Source of the DNA: Bacteroidota bacterium
GTDB lineage: Bacteria; Bacteroidota; Bacteroidia; B-17B0; Aurantibacillaceae
Assembly: GCA_013697245.1 (NCBI GenBank)
Contig: JACCXH010000026.1
Span: 1-64,000 of the forward strand
Direction: 5' to 3'
Length of the DNA: 64,000 nucleotides
A program made the translations under genes and the position numbers. The notes below the pieces were generated by a model, which was given only the letters and a program-made list of their open reading frames with translations, was not told the origin of the DNA and did no database searches. Positions 44,663 to 53,537 of the stretch are shown piece after piece. The stretch's first letter is position 1; the number at the start of each line of letters is the position of its first letter.

Positions 44663-45700
44663 TTATGGTTCCGGCGTTAAAGGCGTACCTTTGTTATGAT
44701 CCTTTTTTGCTTTTTGTCCTAACAGACCTAAGTAAAACCTGGGATGTAAGCCATCCCCGGGTCTTACAACTTTTATGTTGTTTTCGGTGAACACATCACC
44801 AGCTTTTATATCCTGCGCCACGTAAATAGAGCGTTTAAAGAAAAGACTTTTAGTTTCGCTTTCCTGTATATTGGTCTGTATCTTTCCTAATGCAAGGAAA
44901 GCCCTTTCTGTTTCAATAACCAGAGCTTTTAGTTCTTCCGGCTCTAAAGAAAAAGCTGAATCAACACCGCCATCGGCCCTGCGCAAGGTAAAATGTTTTT
45001 CAATAATTCTTGCACCCAGAGCAACAGCAGCAACCGAAGCGCCAATACCCATGGTATGATCGGAGAGACCTATAATACAGTTATGCGTTTTTGCTAAATG
45101 TGGTATGGTATTTAAATTCGTATTTTCAGGTGTAGCAGGGTAGGTACTTGTACATTTTAATAAGATAAGGTCTTTGCAACCGGCATCCCGTAATATCTTC
45201 ACGCTTTCTTCCACATCAGCCGCAGAAGAAACACCTGTTGACATAATAACCGGTTTACCCGTTTTGGCCACTTTTATCAATAAAGGATGATGGGTGTTTT
45301 CAAAAGAAGCGATCTTGTATAAGGGGACATTTAATGTTTCTAAAAAATCAACAGCGGTCTCATCAAACGGTGAGCTAAAGGCCAGCATCCCTTTTTCTTT
45401 TGCTCTGTCAAAAATAGCTTTGTGCCATTCCCATGGCGTGTAAGCTTCTTTGTAAAGGTCGTGCAGCTCTTTGCCATTCCATAACGAGTTAGGATCGTTA
45501 ATGGTGTAAGCGCCTTTTATGGTAATAGTATCTGCTGTGTAGGTTTGCAATTTTAAGGCATGCGCACCTGCAGCAGCGGCAGCATCCACCAATAGCAAAG
45601 CCCGCTCTAACGATTGGTTGTGATTACCGCTCATTTCGGCAATAACAAAAGGCTTTTGATCGTTGCCAATAAGTATATTTCCTATTTTAATATTATTCAT
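44663..45700 (-). CDS. pseI: Pseudaminic acid synthase
   Basis: PseI condenses 6-deoxy-AltdiNAc with phosphoenolpyruvate to make pseudaminic acid. It has 345 residues. The NeuB-type barrel shows FVIAEMSGNHNQSLERALLLVDAAAAAGAHALKLQTYTADT, KIASFENTHHPLLIKVAKTGKPVIMSTG and IIGLSDHTMGI. The C-terminal SAF domain (SIYVAQDIKAGDVFTENNIKVVRPGDGLHPRFY) is present. The EMSGNHNQ and IEKHFTLRR context fits PseI better than NeuB. It is next to PseF and PseB in the same operon. Confidence 0.93.
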   Translation of the reverse strand: MNNIKIGNILIGNDQKPFVIAEMSGNHNQSLERALLLVDAAAAAGAHALKLQTYTADTITIKGAYTINDPNSLWNGKELHDLYKEAYTPWEWHKAIFDRAKEKGMLAFSSPFDETAVDFLETLNVPLYKIASFENTHHPLLIKVAKTGKPVIMSTGVSSAADVEESVKILRDAGCKDLILLKCTSTYPATPENTNLNTIPHLAKTHNCIIGLSDHTMGIGASVAAVALGARIIEKHFTLRRADGGVDSAFSLEPEELKALVIETERAFLALGKIQTNIQESETKSLFFKRSIYVAQDIKAGDVFTENNIKVVRPGDGLHPRFYLGLLGQKAKKDHNKGTPLTPEP

Positions 45701-46719
45701 TTTTTATTTTTTTGAAACTTAATGCTGTTATCAGTTCCTACTTTTAAAGTACCCATTTTAATGAAACCGGCACTTTTAAATAATTTTATTGAGGCCGTAT
45801 TTACTTCTTTTACATAAGCGATGATTGTTGCTTCCGGAAATTGTTTAAAATAAGCCTTAGAGGCCATGTCTAACATTTGTTTGCCAAAACCTTTGCCTCT
45901 ATAATTCGCATCAATAGATACGCCAATAACTACTTCTTCATTTGTTTTGTCAATACGTACCTGGCCAACAGTCTTGTTATTTGCATCAGTAAACAAATAA
46001 AAAAAACAATCCTTCGAATTTAATTTTGTGTTGAACCATTTAACGTGTTGTTCGTAATTTATTTCTGAGCTGTCGAAAGAATTTTCTCTTACTACTTTAT
46101 CGTTTGCCCAATTAAAATAAAGGTCAACATCGTTTGCTGTGGCAGTGCGCATCGTTAACGCATCAAAATAAAAAGTATGTGTTACTGCGTCTTTTAATTT
46201 ACCATCTATTTCTACATGATCTTTTAAACGCGTGGTCTCTTTAAAACCGGCTTTTTCAAGGGCTACATAAAGGTTTGGCCGTATATCGTAAGCGTAGGTA
46301 TAAATAGAATGGAAATGTAATTGATCTTGTGCAATTGTTTTTAGAATAGATAAATAATTAACCCAGTCGGAAACAAAAACCTCTTTTGATGCATTACGCG
46401 ACGTTTCTGTCAGGAAGGAAATCTCTGCAGTTTTGTTTGTCCAGTTGATGTGTACTAAACCACCATACCCAATTAATTTTTTATTAAGTAAGAACGACCA
46501 TAACAATTGCTCTGGCTTTTCCTGCTCGAACAATTGCGCAACGGTTGTCTTAAAATAATTATCCTGTTGTTCTTTTGTTAAAGTGGCTTGTTGTCTTAAG
46601 ATACTGATCTGTGCGTTACGCCAGTTCATGATCTCATATTTATCTTGGTCTCTTATGGGTACTAAAGAATAATTGTCTTTAGAGAACTGATCCATATTTA
46701 AACACTTATAGCTTCGCAT
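45697..46719 (-). CDS. Protein with two GNAT acetyltransferase domains, PseH-like
   Basis: The product is 340 residues with two GNAT folds. The first (about 15-185) has WSFLLNKKLIGYGGLVHINW and LYVALEKAGFKETTRLKDH. The second (about 190-340) has MRTATANDVDLYFNWANDKVVRENSFDSSEINYEQHVKWF and VSIDANYRGKGFGKQMLDMAS, which is the C-terminal acetyltransferase seen in PseG-PseH fusions. The PseG hydrolase half is missing and another GNAT takes its place. It would N-acetylate the 4-amino sugar of the Pse pathway. ATG 46717-46719 is used; ATG 46693-46695 (MDQFSKDN) is also possible. Confidence 0.8.
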   Translation of the reverse strand: MRSYKCLNMDQFSKDNYSLVPIRDQDKYEIMNWRNAQISILRQQATLTKEQQDNYFKTTVAQLFEQEKPEQLLWSFLLNKKLIGYGGLVHINWTNKTAEISFLTETSRNASKEVFVSDWVNYLSILKTIAQDQLHFHSIYTYAYDIRPNLYVALEKAGFKETTRLKDHVEIDGKLKDAVTHTFYFDALTMRTATANDVDLYFNWANDKVVRENSFDSSEINYEQHVKWFNTKLNSKDCFFYLFTDANNKTVGQVRIDKTNEEVVIGVSIDANYRGKGFGKQMLDMASKAYFKQFPEATIIAYVKEVNTASIKLFKSAGFIKMGTLKVGTDNSIKFQKNKK

Positions 46720-46729
46720 TTGGTGTTAA

Positions 46730-47425
46730 TTATTTTAGATCAGGAAATAATAAGGCATGTTTTAGTTCTGCAATTTTCCAGTCGGTTTCGGTATCAATAT
46801 CCTGAACCTGCATTTCATCTAAAATAATGGAACCGGAATTTTGAGTAAAAACTTTTTTCTCTTTTAAAAAAGAAAGTGTATTTAACCAATAGAACTGGCC
46901 TGCGTCGTGATAAGAAGGCTGCAGGTCTTGCGAGCGTTTATTGATGTTATCAGGCAATTGCATGGTAACTTTTGAATCGGTTATTTGCAAAGCTCTTTGA
47001 ATGGGATATGAAAAAGCGCAAACAGGAAATACAGAATCAAATTTATTTTTGATCAAAAGCTCAAATGCATTTTGTAAAGATGCTTTTGTAATGAACGGCG
47101 CGGTTGGATAAATGCAGCAAACATTCTCGAATATTTTTCCGGATGCTTTTAATTCTGTTAGTACTTCAAGAATTACCTCTGCTGTTGTAGAAAGGTCATC
47201 TGAATTCTTTTCGCTTCTTGTAAAGGGAACTTCTGCACCAGCCCTTTTAGCAATAACTGCAATTTCGTCATCATCTGTTGAAACCATAACATAGTCAAAC
47301 AATCCTGAATTCAAAGCAGTTTCAATGGAATAAGCGATAATAGGCTTCCCTCTAAAAACTTTGATATTCTTTTTAGGAATGCGTTTACTTCCACCGCGTG
47401 CTATGATGATCGCTGCATTAGCCAT
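46730..47425 (-). CDS. pseF: Pseudaminic acid cytidylyltransferase
   Basis: PseF activates pseudaminic acid to CMP-Pse. It has 231 residues. The cytidylyltransferase motif ARGGSKRIPKKNIKVFRGKPIIAYSIETALNSGLFDYVMVSTDDDEIAVIAKRAGA is intact, with the basic phosphate loop. The mid region CIYPTAPFITKASLQNAFELL and the terminal DIDTETDWKIAELKHALL also fit. It is 10 bases downstream of pseB and directly upstream of the double-GNAT gene. Confidence 0.93.
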   Translation of the reverse strand: MANAAIIIARGGSKRIPKKNIKVFRGKPIIAYSIETALNSGLFDYVMVSTDDDEIAVIAKRAGAEVPFTRSEKNSDDLSTTAEVILEVLTELKASGKIFENVCCIYPTAPFITKASLQNAFELLIKNKFDSVFPVCAFSYPIQRALQITDSKVTMQLPDNINKRSQDLQPSYHDAGQFYWLNTLSFLKEKKVFTQNSGSIILDEMQVQDIDTETDWKIAELKHALLFPDLK

Positions 47426-47435
47426 TTAAATTTTA

Positions 47436-48446
47436 TTAGGGTTTAAAGTTAGCATCCACATGTTCAACAATTAATTTTCTTAAACTGTCAACGGTTTCCC
47501 ATTCTGTATTATTCTCAGAGGTATAATGAAAGCCTTGTGTTACCAATTTGGCTTTAAAGTTCTTTATGTATTCTTCTAAATTAAACACAGGGCGTTGCGG
47601 TAAAATAACATAGTATTTGCCAAGATCATAAGTAGTAAAGGAATCAGAGCTGGTGATCATTTCTTCGTGGATCTTTTCTCCGGGACGAATGCCGCTTATT
47701 TTATGTTCGCAATTTGGCGCAACGGCTTTTGCTACATCTGTAATTTTATAAGATGGGATCTTTGGTACAAATAATTCTCCGCCCCAGGCTGTTTCCAATG
47801 CATGAAGCACCATATCAACGCCACCTTGCAGCGTAATATTAAAACGGGTCATGTTTTCATCCGTTATTGGTAACACACCTTTTTTCTTTTGTTCAATAAA
47901 GAAAGGAATAACAGAACCATTTGAACCCATGACATTTCCGTAGCGTACCACCGAAAATTTAAGGTCTCTTTTTCCGCGAATACCGTTTGCAGCAATAAAT
48001 AATTTATCCGAAGTAAGTTTAGTAGCGCCATATAAATTTATAGGGGCACATGCTTTATCGGTAGAAAGCGCCACTACTTTACTTACGTTCGTCTCAATAC
48101 AAGCTCTTATCACATTGTCGGCACCGCCAATATTTGTTTTAACGCATTCGTCAGGATTATATTCTGCAATGTGCACGTGTTTCATGGCGGCTGCGTGAAT
48201 AACGTAATCGATGCCCATCATGGCACGCTTTAATCGATCGTAGTCACGCACATCGCCAATAAAATAACGAATAGCAGAATATTGTGACGCAGGAAATTCC
48301 TGGTCCATTTGAAACTGCTTCTGCTCATCGCGTGAAAATATCACAAGACGTTTAACATCGGGCCAATTCTTAAGAATGGTTCTTGTTAACTCTTTTCCTA
48401 ACGATCCGGTACCGCCTGTAATGAGTATTGATTTGTTTGATAACAT
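47436..48446 (-). CDS. pseB: UDP-GlcNAc C6-dehydratase/C5-epimerase
   Basis: PseB makes UDP-4-keto-6-deoxy-AltNAc from UDP-GlcNAc, the first step to pseudaminic acid. It has 336 residues. NAD-binding ITGGTGSLGKELTRTILKNW, the FlaA1-type substrate segment HAAAMKHVHIAEYNPDECVKTNIGGADNVI, and the catalytic ALSTDKACAPINLYGATKLTSDKLF (with YxxxK) are all present. It heads the Pse gene run pseB-pseF-GNAT-pseI. PseC, the aminotransferase for the next step, is not in the window. Confidence 0.94.
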   Translation of the reverse strand: MLSNKSILITGGTGSLGKELTRTILKNWPDVKRLVIFSRDEQKQFQMDQEFPASQYSAIRYFIGDVRDYDRLKRAMMGIDYVIHAAAMKHVHIAEYNPDECVKTNIGGADNVIRACIETNVSKVVALSTDKACAPINLYGATKLTSDKLFIAANGIRGKRDLKFSVVRYGNVMGSNGSVIPFFIEQKKKGVLPITDENMTRFNITLQGGVDMVLHALETAWGGELFVPKIPSYKITDVAKAVAPNCEHKISGIRPGEKIHEEMITSSDSFTTYDLGKYYVILPQRPVFNLEEYIKNFKAKLVTQGFHYTSENNTEWETVDSLRKLIVEHVDANFKP

Positions 48447-48456
48447 TTGTTTATTA

Positions 48457-49488
48457 TTAATTTTTTAATTTAAAATTACTTGCGTAAGTATTATTATTGG
48501 CGCAAAACTCCTTAAACTCTTCTGAAGCATTTTCTATCTCAAATTTAGGATAATTTACGCCAAACATCGAACTTGTGTATTCAAATTCTAAAACCAGGCG
48601 ATGCCCGGAAATTAAAGGCGTGCCTTTGTGCCAGCATTTTGTATCTTCTGCAAATACAGAGCCGGCTTTGCCTGTAACCACCACAAAATTTTCAGCAGCA
48701 TAATGGTTGACAAGATCCTCATCAGGGATCCTAACATAACCGCGGTCTAACAATGCTTGTGGTTTTGCACCGGGTAAATGTGAGCCTTTAATTAAACGGT
48801 GTGGACCATTTTCTAATGTTACGTCATTTAAATAAACAAAGATCTTCAACCATTTTATTCTGTCAAGATCAAAATGATATAATTGAGCGGCTTCGCCGGA
48901 AGCTTCTTTTAAAAAAGTAGTTGACCACCACATGGCAGGAAAATCAAAAATAGGTTCGCAACCTAAATAATTTCTGGCAATGTTTATGAGAACGGGATCC
49001 ATTATTAATTGTTGTATGTCCGTATTATTTACAAGATCATTTTGTTCGAACCGGTAAATTTCTGAAACAAGATTGTTTGGATCGTAAACTGTTTTTTTAG
49101 CGTAAAGTGGTGCAGTTAGTGTATTTGCTTTAAGCGCATAATTGTAGATCTTAGAAATAAGTTCAGCATTTATTTTAGTACCAAAAGGACAATAACCTTC
49201 TTTGTTTAAAGTTTTATTGATAGTGTCAAATTCTGAAAGCTCTGTTTTTCCGGTTAAGCCCGTAAGCGCAGTAGAAACTTTTTTAGGAGGATTAGATGCA
49301 ATTAGTTCTTTGTGCATCTTCTCGTTGAATTTTCCGTTGGTAGCGCAATAAAGGTCCAGCAGGGCTTTATAGCCTTCGGGTGATGTAACTCCTTTTTGTT
49401 TAAATGCAGAGAACTCCTTCGCGAAAAGTTCTTTATTCTTTGCTTTGGTCTTTATTCTCTGTCTTAAATTATATATCAATGTTCTCAT
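48457..49488 (-). CDS. Phytanoyl-CoA dioxygenase-like Fe(II)/2-oxoglutarate enzyme
   Basis: The product is 343 residues. The Fe(II)-binding facial triad is HFD (in LYHFDLDRIKWLKIFVYLND) and the distal His in CWHKGTPL, followed by the 2-oxoglutarate-binding Arg in GHRLVLEFEY. GPHRLIKGSHLPG between them is the family loop. It probably hydroxylates or oxidises a sugar or lipid-linked glycan intermediate, given its place between pseB and a methyltransferase. The substrate is not known. An N-terminal ~90-residue segment is not assigned. Confidence 0.82.
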   Translation of the reverse strand: MRTLIYNLRQRIKTKAKNKELFAKEFSAFKQKGVTSPEGYKALLDLYCATNGKFNEKMHKELIASNPPKKVSTALTGLTGKTELSEFDTINKTLNKEGYCPFGTKINAELISKIYNYALKANTLTAPLYAKKTVYDPNNLVSEIYRFEQNDLVNNTDIQQLIMDPVLINIARNYLGCEPIFDFPAMWWSTTFLKEASGEAAQLYHFDLDRIKWLKIFVYLNDVTLENGPHRLIKGSHLPGAKPQALLDRGYVRIPDEDLVNHYAAENFVVVTGKAGSVFAEDTKCWHKGTPLISGHRLVLEFEYTSSMFGVNYPKFEIENASEEFKEFCANNNTYASNFKLKN

Positions 49489-49507
49489 TGCAATTGCTCT
49501 TAATGTT

Positions 49508-50239
49508 TTAACCCGGCAGCATTTTTGAAATTACCACACAGCGGTCATCATCGCTGTAATAATGATCGTACTCCACCACCACTTTATGTTTTATACTTTC
49601 ATCCAACACCTTTTTTATGCTTTGTGTTGAGTTAAGTGTGTTCACACGCGGTGGCTTAATTCCCTCGGCATCCTGTTTTGGATTATGATCTAAACCAATG
49701 CCTAACAAACCATCTTCTTTTAAAATGCGTTTACATTCTTTAAATACAACAGCTGGATCTTTGGTATAACTTATCATCCAGCCAAGCAATACTACATCAT
49801 ACGAGCCTGCTTCAAAACCGGTGTTATGAATATCACCAATAAGAATATATTTTGAATACGAAAAAAGATCTAATCCAAAAGTGTTTGTAAAACCATAACT
49901 TTTTAACCACAAAATATCATCTTCAGAGCGACAACCTACAACCAGGATCTTAATTGATTCCCTATTCTTTCGGTAATAACCTACAAGCGGGTAAATAAGC
50001 AATTCCATACGACCACCACAACCAAAGGCAGCGCGGGGGATATTAAAAGCAGAAAGATTATGTTTTACAGTTGTTTCGCCAATACTTTCGTTCTCATAAT
50101 TCCCAAACTTCATATTTTTTTTAAGGAACCTGTAGCGAATGCTCACAACAAAATACCGTATATCGTAGTGTTTTAATAAGGACCAAAATGCATTCCTTAT
50201 TTTTTGAACTCTGAATAAACGATAAAAAAATAATTTCAT
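49508..50239 (-). CDS. SAM-dependent methyltransferase (glycan tailoring)
   Basis: The product is 243 residues with a class I fold. Motif I is IKILVVGCRSEDDILWLKSYGFTNTFGLDLFSYSK, then SYDVVLLGWMISYTKDPAVVFKECKRILKEDGLLGIGLDHNP as motifs IV-V. It follows the ATP-binding subunit gene of the exporter by five bases. In ABC-dependent O-antigen systems a methyltransferase often caps the chain before export recognition by Wzt. A capping role here is inference. Confidence 0.82.
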   Translation of the reverse strand: MKLFFYRLFRVQKIRNAFWSLLKHYDIRYFVVSIRYRFLKKNMKFGNYENESIGETTVKHNLSAFNIPRAAFGCGGRMELLIYPLVGYYRKNRESIKILVVGCRSEDDILWLKSYGFTNTFGLDLFSYSKYILIGDIHNTGFEAGSYDVVLLGWMISYTKDPAVVFKECKRILKEDGLLGIGLDHNPKQDAEGIKPPRVNTLNSTQSIKKVLDESIKHKVVVEYDHYYSDDDRCVVISKMLPG

Positions 50240-50244
50240 TATAA

Positions 50245-51519
50245 TTATGGATCAATTTTTAAATTAAATGGCATGGTAACAAATCCAATATTTTCATGTA
50301 CGTCCATACTTACAGGATTAATATTCAGCATTGGGATATTTACATTATTATCTAATACGTCGTGAAAGATCTTAAACTCACTATTGGATAAAGTAAAATA
50401 AAGTCCGTATTGTCCGGGCCTTAAAGTCTTTTTTGGTAAAGATGCAGTGAATGAAATGCTATCACCTTTAGCGATCATATTTTCGGTAATGATCATTTTA
50501 AAATTAGAGATGATTTCTTCCGAGAATGGATCACGAAGCGCTAAATAAAAGCCAAGGCCTTTGGTATCGGCACTGGCAGTAACTTTAAATTTAAAATTAA
50601 TATCCTCATCGTAATTAAATTCCCAGCTTTCGTTACCATTTTTTACAGCTTTTAGTTCTTCAAATATAACACTACCGCTTCCTCTTTTTAAACGATCCTC
50701 TAAACCAATTGTTTTTAAATTTTCGGGTCTCGACATCAACATGTATTTTTTAATACAGTCTTCTACATTGCCTTTAAGCTCTATTTGCCCTTTGTTAAGC
50801 AATAAGCCGGTATTACACAAATTAGATATAGCCTGAATGTTGTGGCTTACAAAGAGAACAGTGCGGCCTTCACCGGCCACATCTTTCATTTTACCTAAAC
50901 ATTTTTTTTGAAATTCGGCATCACCAACGGCAAGTACTTCATCGATTACTAAAATTTCAGGTTCTAAATGCGCGGCTACTGCAAAGCCCAAACGTACCAT
51001 CATACCTGAAGAGTAGCGCTTTACAGGTGTATCAATGTATCTTTCAACACCACTAAAATCAACAATCTCATCAAACTTTTTTGTTATTTCGGGCTTAGTC
51101 ATCCCGAGTATGGCGCCATTTAAAAAAATATTTTCTCTGCCTGTTAACTCCGGGTGAAAGCCTGTGCCAACTTCCAGTAAAGCCGCAATTCGCCCGCGGA
51201 TCTTTACTTTACCGGTGGTTGCTGTAGTAACCTGCGACAATATTTTTAATAAAGTAGATTTACCTGCGCCATTTTTTCCAATGATGCCTAAAATCTCACC
51301 TTGTTTAATTTCGAAATTAATATCTTTTAAAGACCAAACATATTCGCTACTTCCTTTCGAGCTTCTATCATTCGTATCGCCCACTTGAATGTAAGGATCT
51401 TCTTTTCCTCTTGCCTTGTGCCACCAACGGTTAAGGTCATGCGAAATAGTTCCGGTGCCCACTTGCCCAAGCCGGTATTGTTTTGAAATATTTATAGCTT
51501 TTAAAACTACTTTGCTCAT
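50245..51519 (-). CDS. wzt: Polysaccharide ABC exporter ATP-binding subunit with C-terminal domain
   Basis: The product is 424 residues from ATG 51517-51519 (MSKVVLKAINISKQYRLG). A longer form from 51576 would overlap the permease gene and adds only a Leu/Lys-rich stretch. The nucleotide-binding domain has Walker A GIIGKNGAGKST, signature YSSGMMVRLGFAVA and Walker B ILVIDEVLAVGD. Residues about 260-424 form a beta-rich domain (GSVIFEELKAVKNGNESWEFNYDEDINFKFKVT), the Wzt C-terminal type that recognises a modified glycan end. It pairs with the permease gene 10 bases upstream. Confidence 0.93.
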   Translation of the reverse strand: MSKVVLKAINISKQYRLGQVGTGTISHDLNRWWHKARGKEDPYIQVGDTNDRSSKGSSEYVWSLKDINFEIKQGEILGIIGKNGAGKSTLLKILSQVTTATTGKVKIRGRIAALLEVGTGFHPELTGRENIFLNGAILGMTKPEITKKFDEIVDFSGVERYIDTPVKRYSSGMMVRLGFAVAAHLEPEILVIDEVLAVGDAEFQKKCLGKMKDVAGEGRTVLFVSHNIQAISNLCNTGLLLNKGQIELKGNVEDCIKKYMLMSRPENLKTIGLEDRLKRGSGSVIFEELKAVKNGNESWEFNYDEDINFKFKVTASADTKGLGFYLALRDPFSEEIISNFKMIITENMIAKGDSISFTASLPKKTLRPGQYGLYFTLSNSEFKIFHDVLDNNVNIPMLNINPVSMDVHENIGFVTMPFNLKIDP

Positions 51520-51529
51520 CTTTAATTTT

Positions 51530-52405
51530 TTATACAGTATCCATAAAGGATTTTTCAACTTTATTAAATACAACAAGACCTATAAAAAATAACATGAGTG
51601 TAAACACAAAACTGTAACCAAGATATAGCCAGTTAAATTCGCCAACTCCGAGGAAAGCATATTTAAAGGCTTCTACAATGCTTGTAATTGGGTTTGCTAA
51701 AAGCAATAATTTATACTGAGGATATTTTTCGCTCACCAACGATAAAGGAAATACAATAGGCGAGGCATACATGAGTAATTGAACACCAAAGGTTACCAAA
51801 AATTTAAGATCGCGGTATTTTGTGGTCATTGAGGTGATGATAATCCCAAAGCCTAAACCTAAAAAACCCATTAACAAAATTAAAACCGGAACTAATAGCA
51901 GGGCTTTTGTTGGATGCACTGAATTGTCAGTGATCAGGTAATAGATCCACACAGCAATAAATAGCGCGAACTGGATAGCAAACTTTACAAGATTAGACAA
52001 AACCACAGAGAGGGGCACGATCATACGTGGAAAATAAACTTTCCCAAAAATACTGGCGTTAGAAGTAAATGTGTCTGCAGTTTTAGATAAAGTGTCCGAA
52101 AAATAATTCCAAAGGGTGATACCACACATGTAGAACAAAAGCGGTGCAACCCCATCGGTTGGTATATCTGCAAGCAAACCAAAAATAACAACATATGTTA
52201 GCGCAGTAATTACAGGTTGAATAAAGAACCAAATAGGCCCAAGGATAGTTTGTTTGTAAATAGAAACAAAATCCCGACGCACAAATAAAAACAAAAGATC
52301 TTTAAAACGCAGGATCTGCGAAAGGCCTAAAGAATACCAATTGGTGCTTGGTTCTAATACCAGGTCCCAGGACTCATTATCATCTTCAATTTTTTTAGAA
52401 GTCAT
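51530..52405 (-). CDS. wzm: Polysaccharide ABC exporter permease
   Basis: The product is 291 residues with an ABC-2 type permease domain and about six transmembrane helices. It has FVRRDFVSIYKQTILGPIWFFIQPVITALTYVVIFGLLAD and an NYFSDTLSKTADTFTSNASIFGKVYFPRMIVPLS loop typical of Wzm/TagG proteins. It exports an undecaprenyl-linked glycan across the inner membrane. It is first in the leftward operon. The 301-base region to the divergent methyltransferase gene carries a promoter for that gene and only a weak TAAATTTG (52507-52500) in this direction. Confidence 0.93.
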   Translation of the reverse strand: MTSKKIEDDNESWDLVLEPSTNWYSLGLSQILRFKDLLFLFVRRDFVSIYKQTILGPIWFFIQPVITALTYVVIFGLLADIPTDGVAPLLFYMCGITLWNYFSDTLSKTADTFTSNASIFGKVYFPRMIVPLSVVLSNLVKFAIQFALFIAVWIYYLITDNSVHPTKALLLVPVLILLMGFLGLGFGIIITSMTTKYRDLKFLVTFGVQLLMYASPIVFPLSLVSEKYPQYKLLLLANPITSIVEAFKYAFLGVGEFNWLYLGYSFVFTLMLFFIGLVVFNKVEKSFMDTV

Positions 52406-52706
52406 TTTTATTTTTTTTGACAGAGATGTTTATGTTTGCCACCTCCGGCCCTTTATCTTCTACAAAATCCAATTAAATTGTGGAAGTAATTTTAACATGC
52501 AAATTTAACAGAATTAATGAATATTTTGGCCTTTTTTAGGGGCTTATAACAATAATTGTTTTTTCAAAATATTTCTTTTTTTGCAGCTGATATAAGGTTT
52601 TTTTAGTTTGACTACTTGGTCTTATTTCCTATCTTTGAAGGGCATTTTGTTCATTCCGGAAAAAAATCTATCCGGAGGAAAAACAAAGCCTGTTTACTAA
52701 TTTTTT
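52406..52706. promoter_or_regulatory. Divergent promoter region between the two halves of the polysaccharide locus
   Basis: No gene is seen. On the plus strand TTTG (52607-52610), 19 bases, TATCTTTG (52630-52637) is a full consensus promoter and would start transcripts near 52644. The leader contains a TCCGGA/TCCGGA stem-loop (about 52655-52677). On the minus strand a TAAATTTG (52507-52500) lies about 95 bases upstream of the permease start, with no -33 partner. Confidence 0.8.
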
Positions 52707-53534
52707 ATGGGAAAACTACAGTATGTTAACTTAGGCTGCGGCGCTAAATTTGATGAGCGCTGGGTGAATGTTGATTTTGTTTCTACCGGGAAAGATGTTA
52801 TAGGGCATAACTTAACCAAAGGCGTACCATTTGAAAGTAATACTTTCGAGGTAGCTTATCACTCACATGTACTGGAGCATTTTACAAAGGCGGATGCCGA
52901 AAAATTCATAGGAGAATGTTACCGCATCCTTAAATCAAAAGGTATTTTGCGCGTGGCCATCCCCGATCTGGAGGCAATTGCGCGTAATTATATAAAATAT
53001 TTGGATGAATCTATAGCCAATGTTAGCTCTGCCAAAGAAAAATACAACTGGACGATGTTGGAGATGTATGACCAAGTGGTAAGAATAAAAGGCGGTGGCG
53101 AAATGCTGGATTATATAATCGATGAAACAAAAAAGAACGATGATTTTTTGATAGAACGAAATGGGGATGAGATCAAAAAATTATTTACAAACTTCAGGAA
53201 TATAAAAGAGGAGGCTCCTGTTCCTTCATCTTCAGCAGGTTTTAGTATTTCGAATTTTAAAAGTCGGGTTAAAAATAAACTGATCCGAATATTGTTGAAA
53301 GAAGATGTAAATGCATTGAATATTGGCAGGTTCAGGCTGGGAGGCGAGATCCACCAATGGATGTACGATAGATATTCGTTAGCAGAACTTTTAAAAAAAC
53401 ATGGTTTTAAAGACCCAAAAGTTGTTACAGCTACTGAAAGCAAGATACCGGATTGGAACAGTTTCAATTTGGATATGGCAGACGGAAAAATAAGAAAACC
53501 AGATTCGTTATTTATGGAAGCACAAAAAATATAA
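52707..53534 (+). CDS. SAM-dependent methyltransferase
   Basis: The product is 275 residues. Class I motif I is YVNLGCGAKFDERWVNVDF, then FEVAYHSHVLEHFTKADAEKFIGECYRILKSKGILRVAIPDLEAIARNY, a typical motif IV-V with the LEHF block. The C-terminal LGGEIHQWMYDRYSLAELLKKHGFKDPKV is common in the predicted SAM-dependent sugar methyltransferases of polysaccharide clusters. It is the first gene of the rightward operon, about 60 bases from the predicted transcription start. Confidence 0.85.
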   Translation: MGKLQYVNLGCGAKFDERWVNVDFVSTGKDVIGHNLTKGVPFESNTFEVAYHSHVLEHFTKADAEKFIGECYRILKSKGILRVAIPDLEAIARNYIKYLDESIANVSSAKEKYNWTMLEMYDQVVRIKGGGEMLDYIIDETKKNDDFLIERNGDEIKKLFTNFRNIKEEAPVPSSSAGFSISNFKSRVKNKLIRILLKEDVNALNIGRFRLGGEIHQWMYDRYSLAELLKKHGFKDPKVVTATESKIPDWNSFNLDMADGKIRKPDSLFMEAQKI

Positions 53535-53537
53535 ACG

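Noticed and set aside
44663-45700. Sialic acid synthase NeuB or legionaminic acid synthase
   Set aside because: Neighbours PseB and PseF and the EMSGNHNQ/SAF pattern favour pseudaminic acid synthase; no NeuC/LegG-type epimerase is adjacent.
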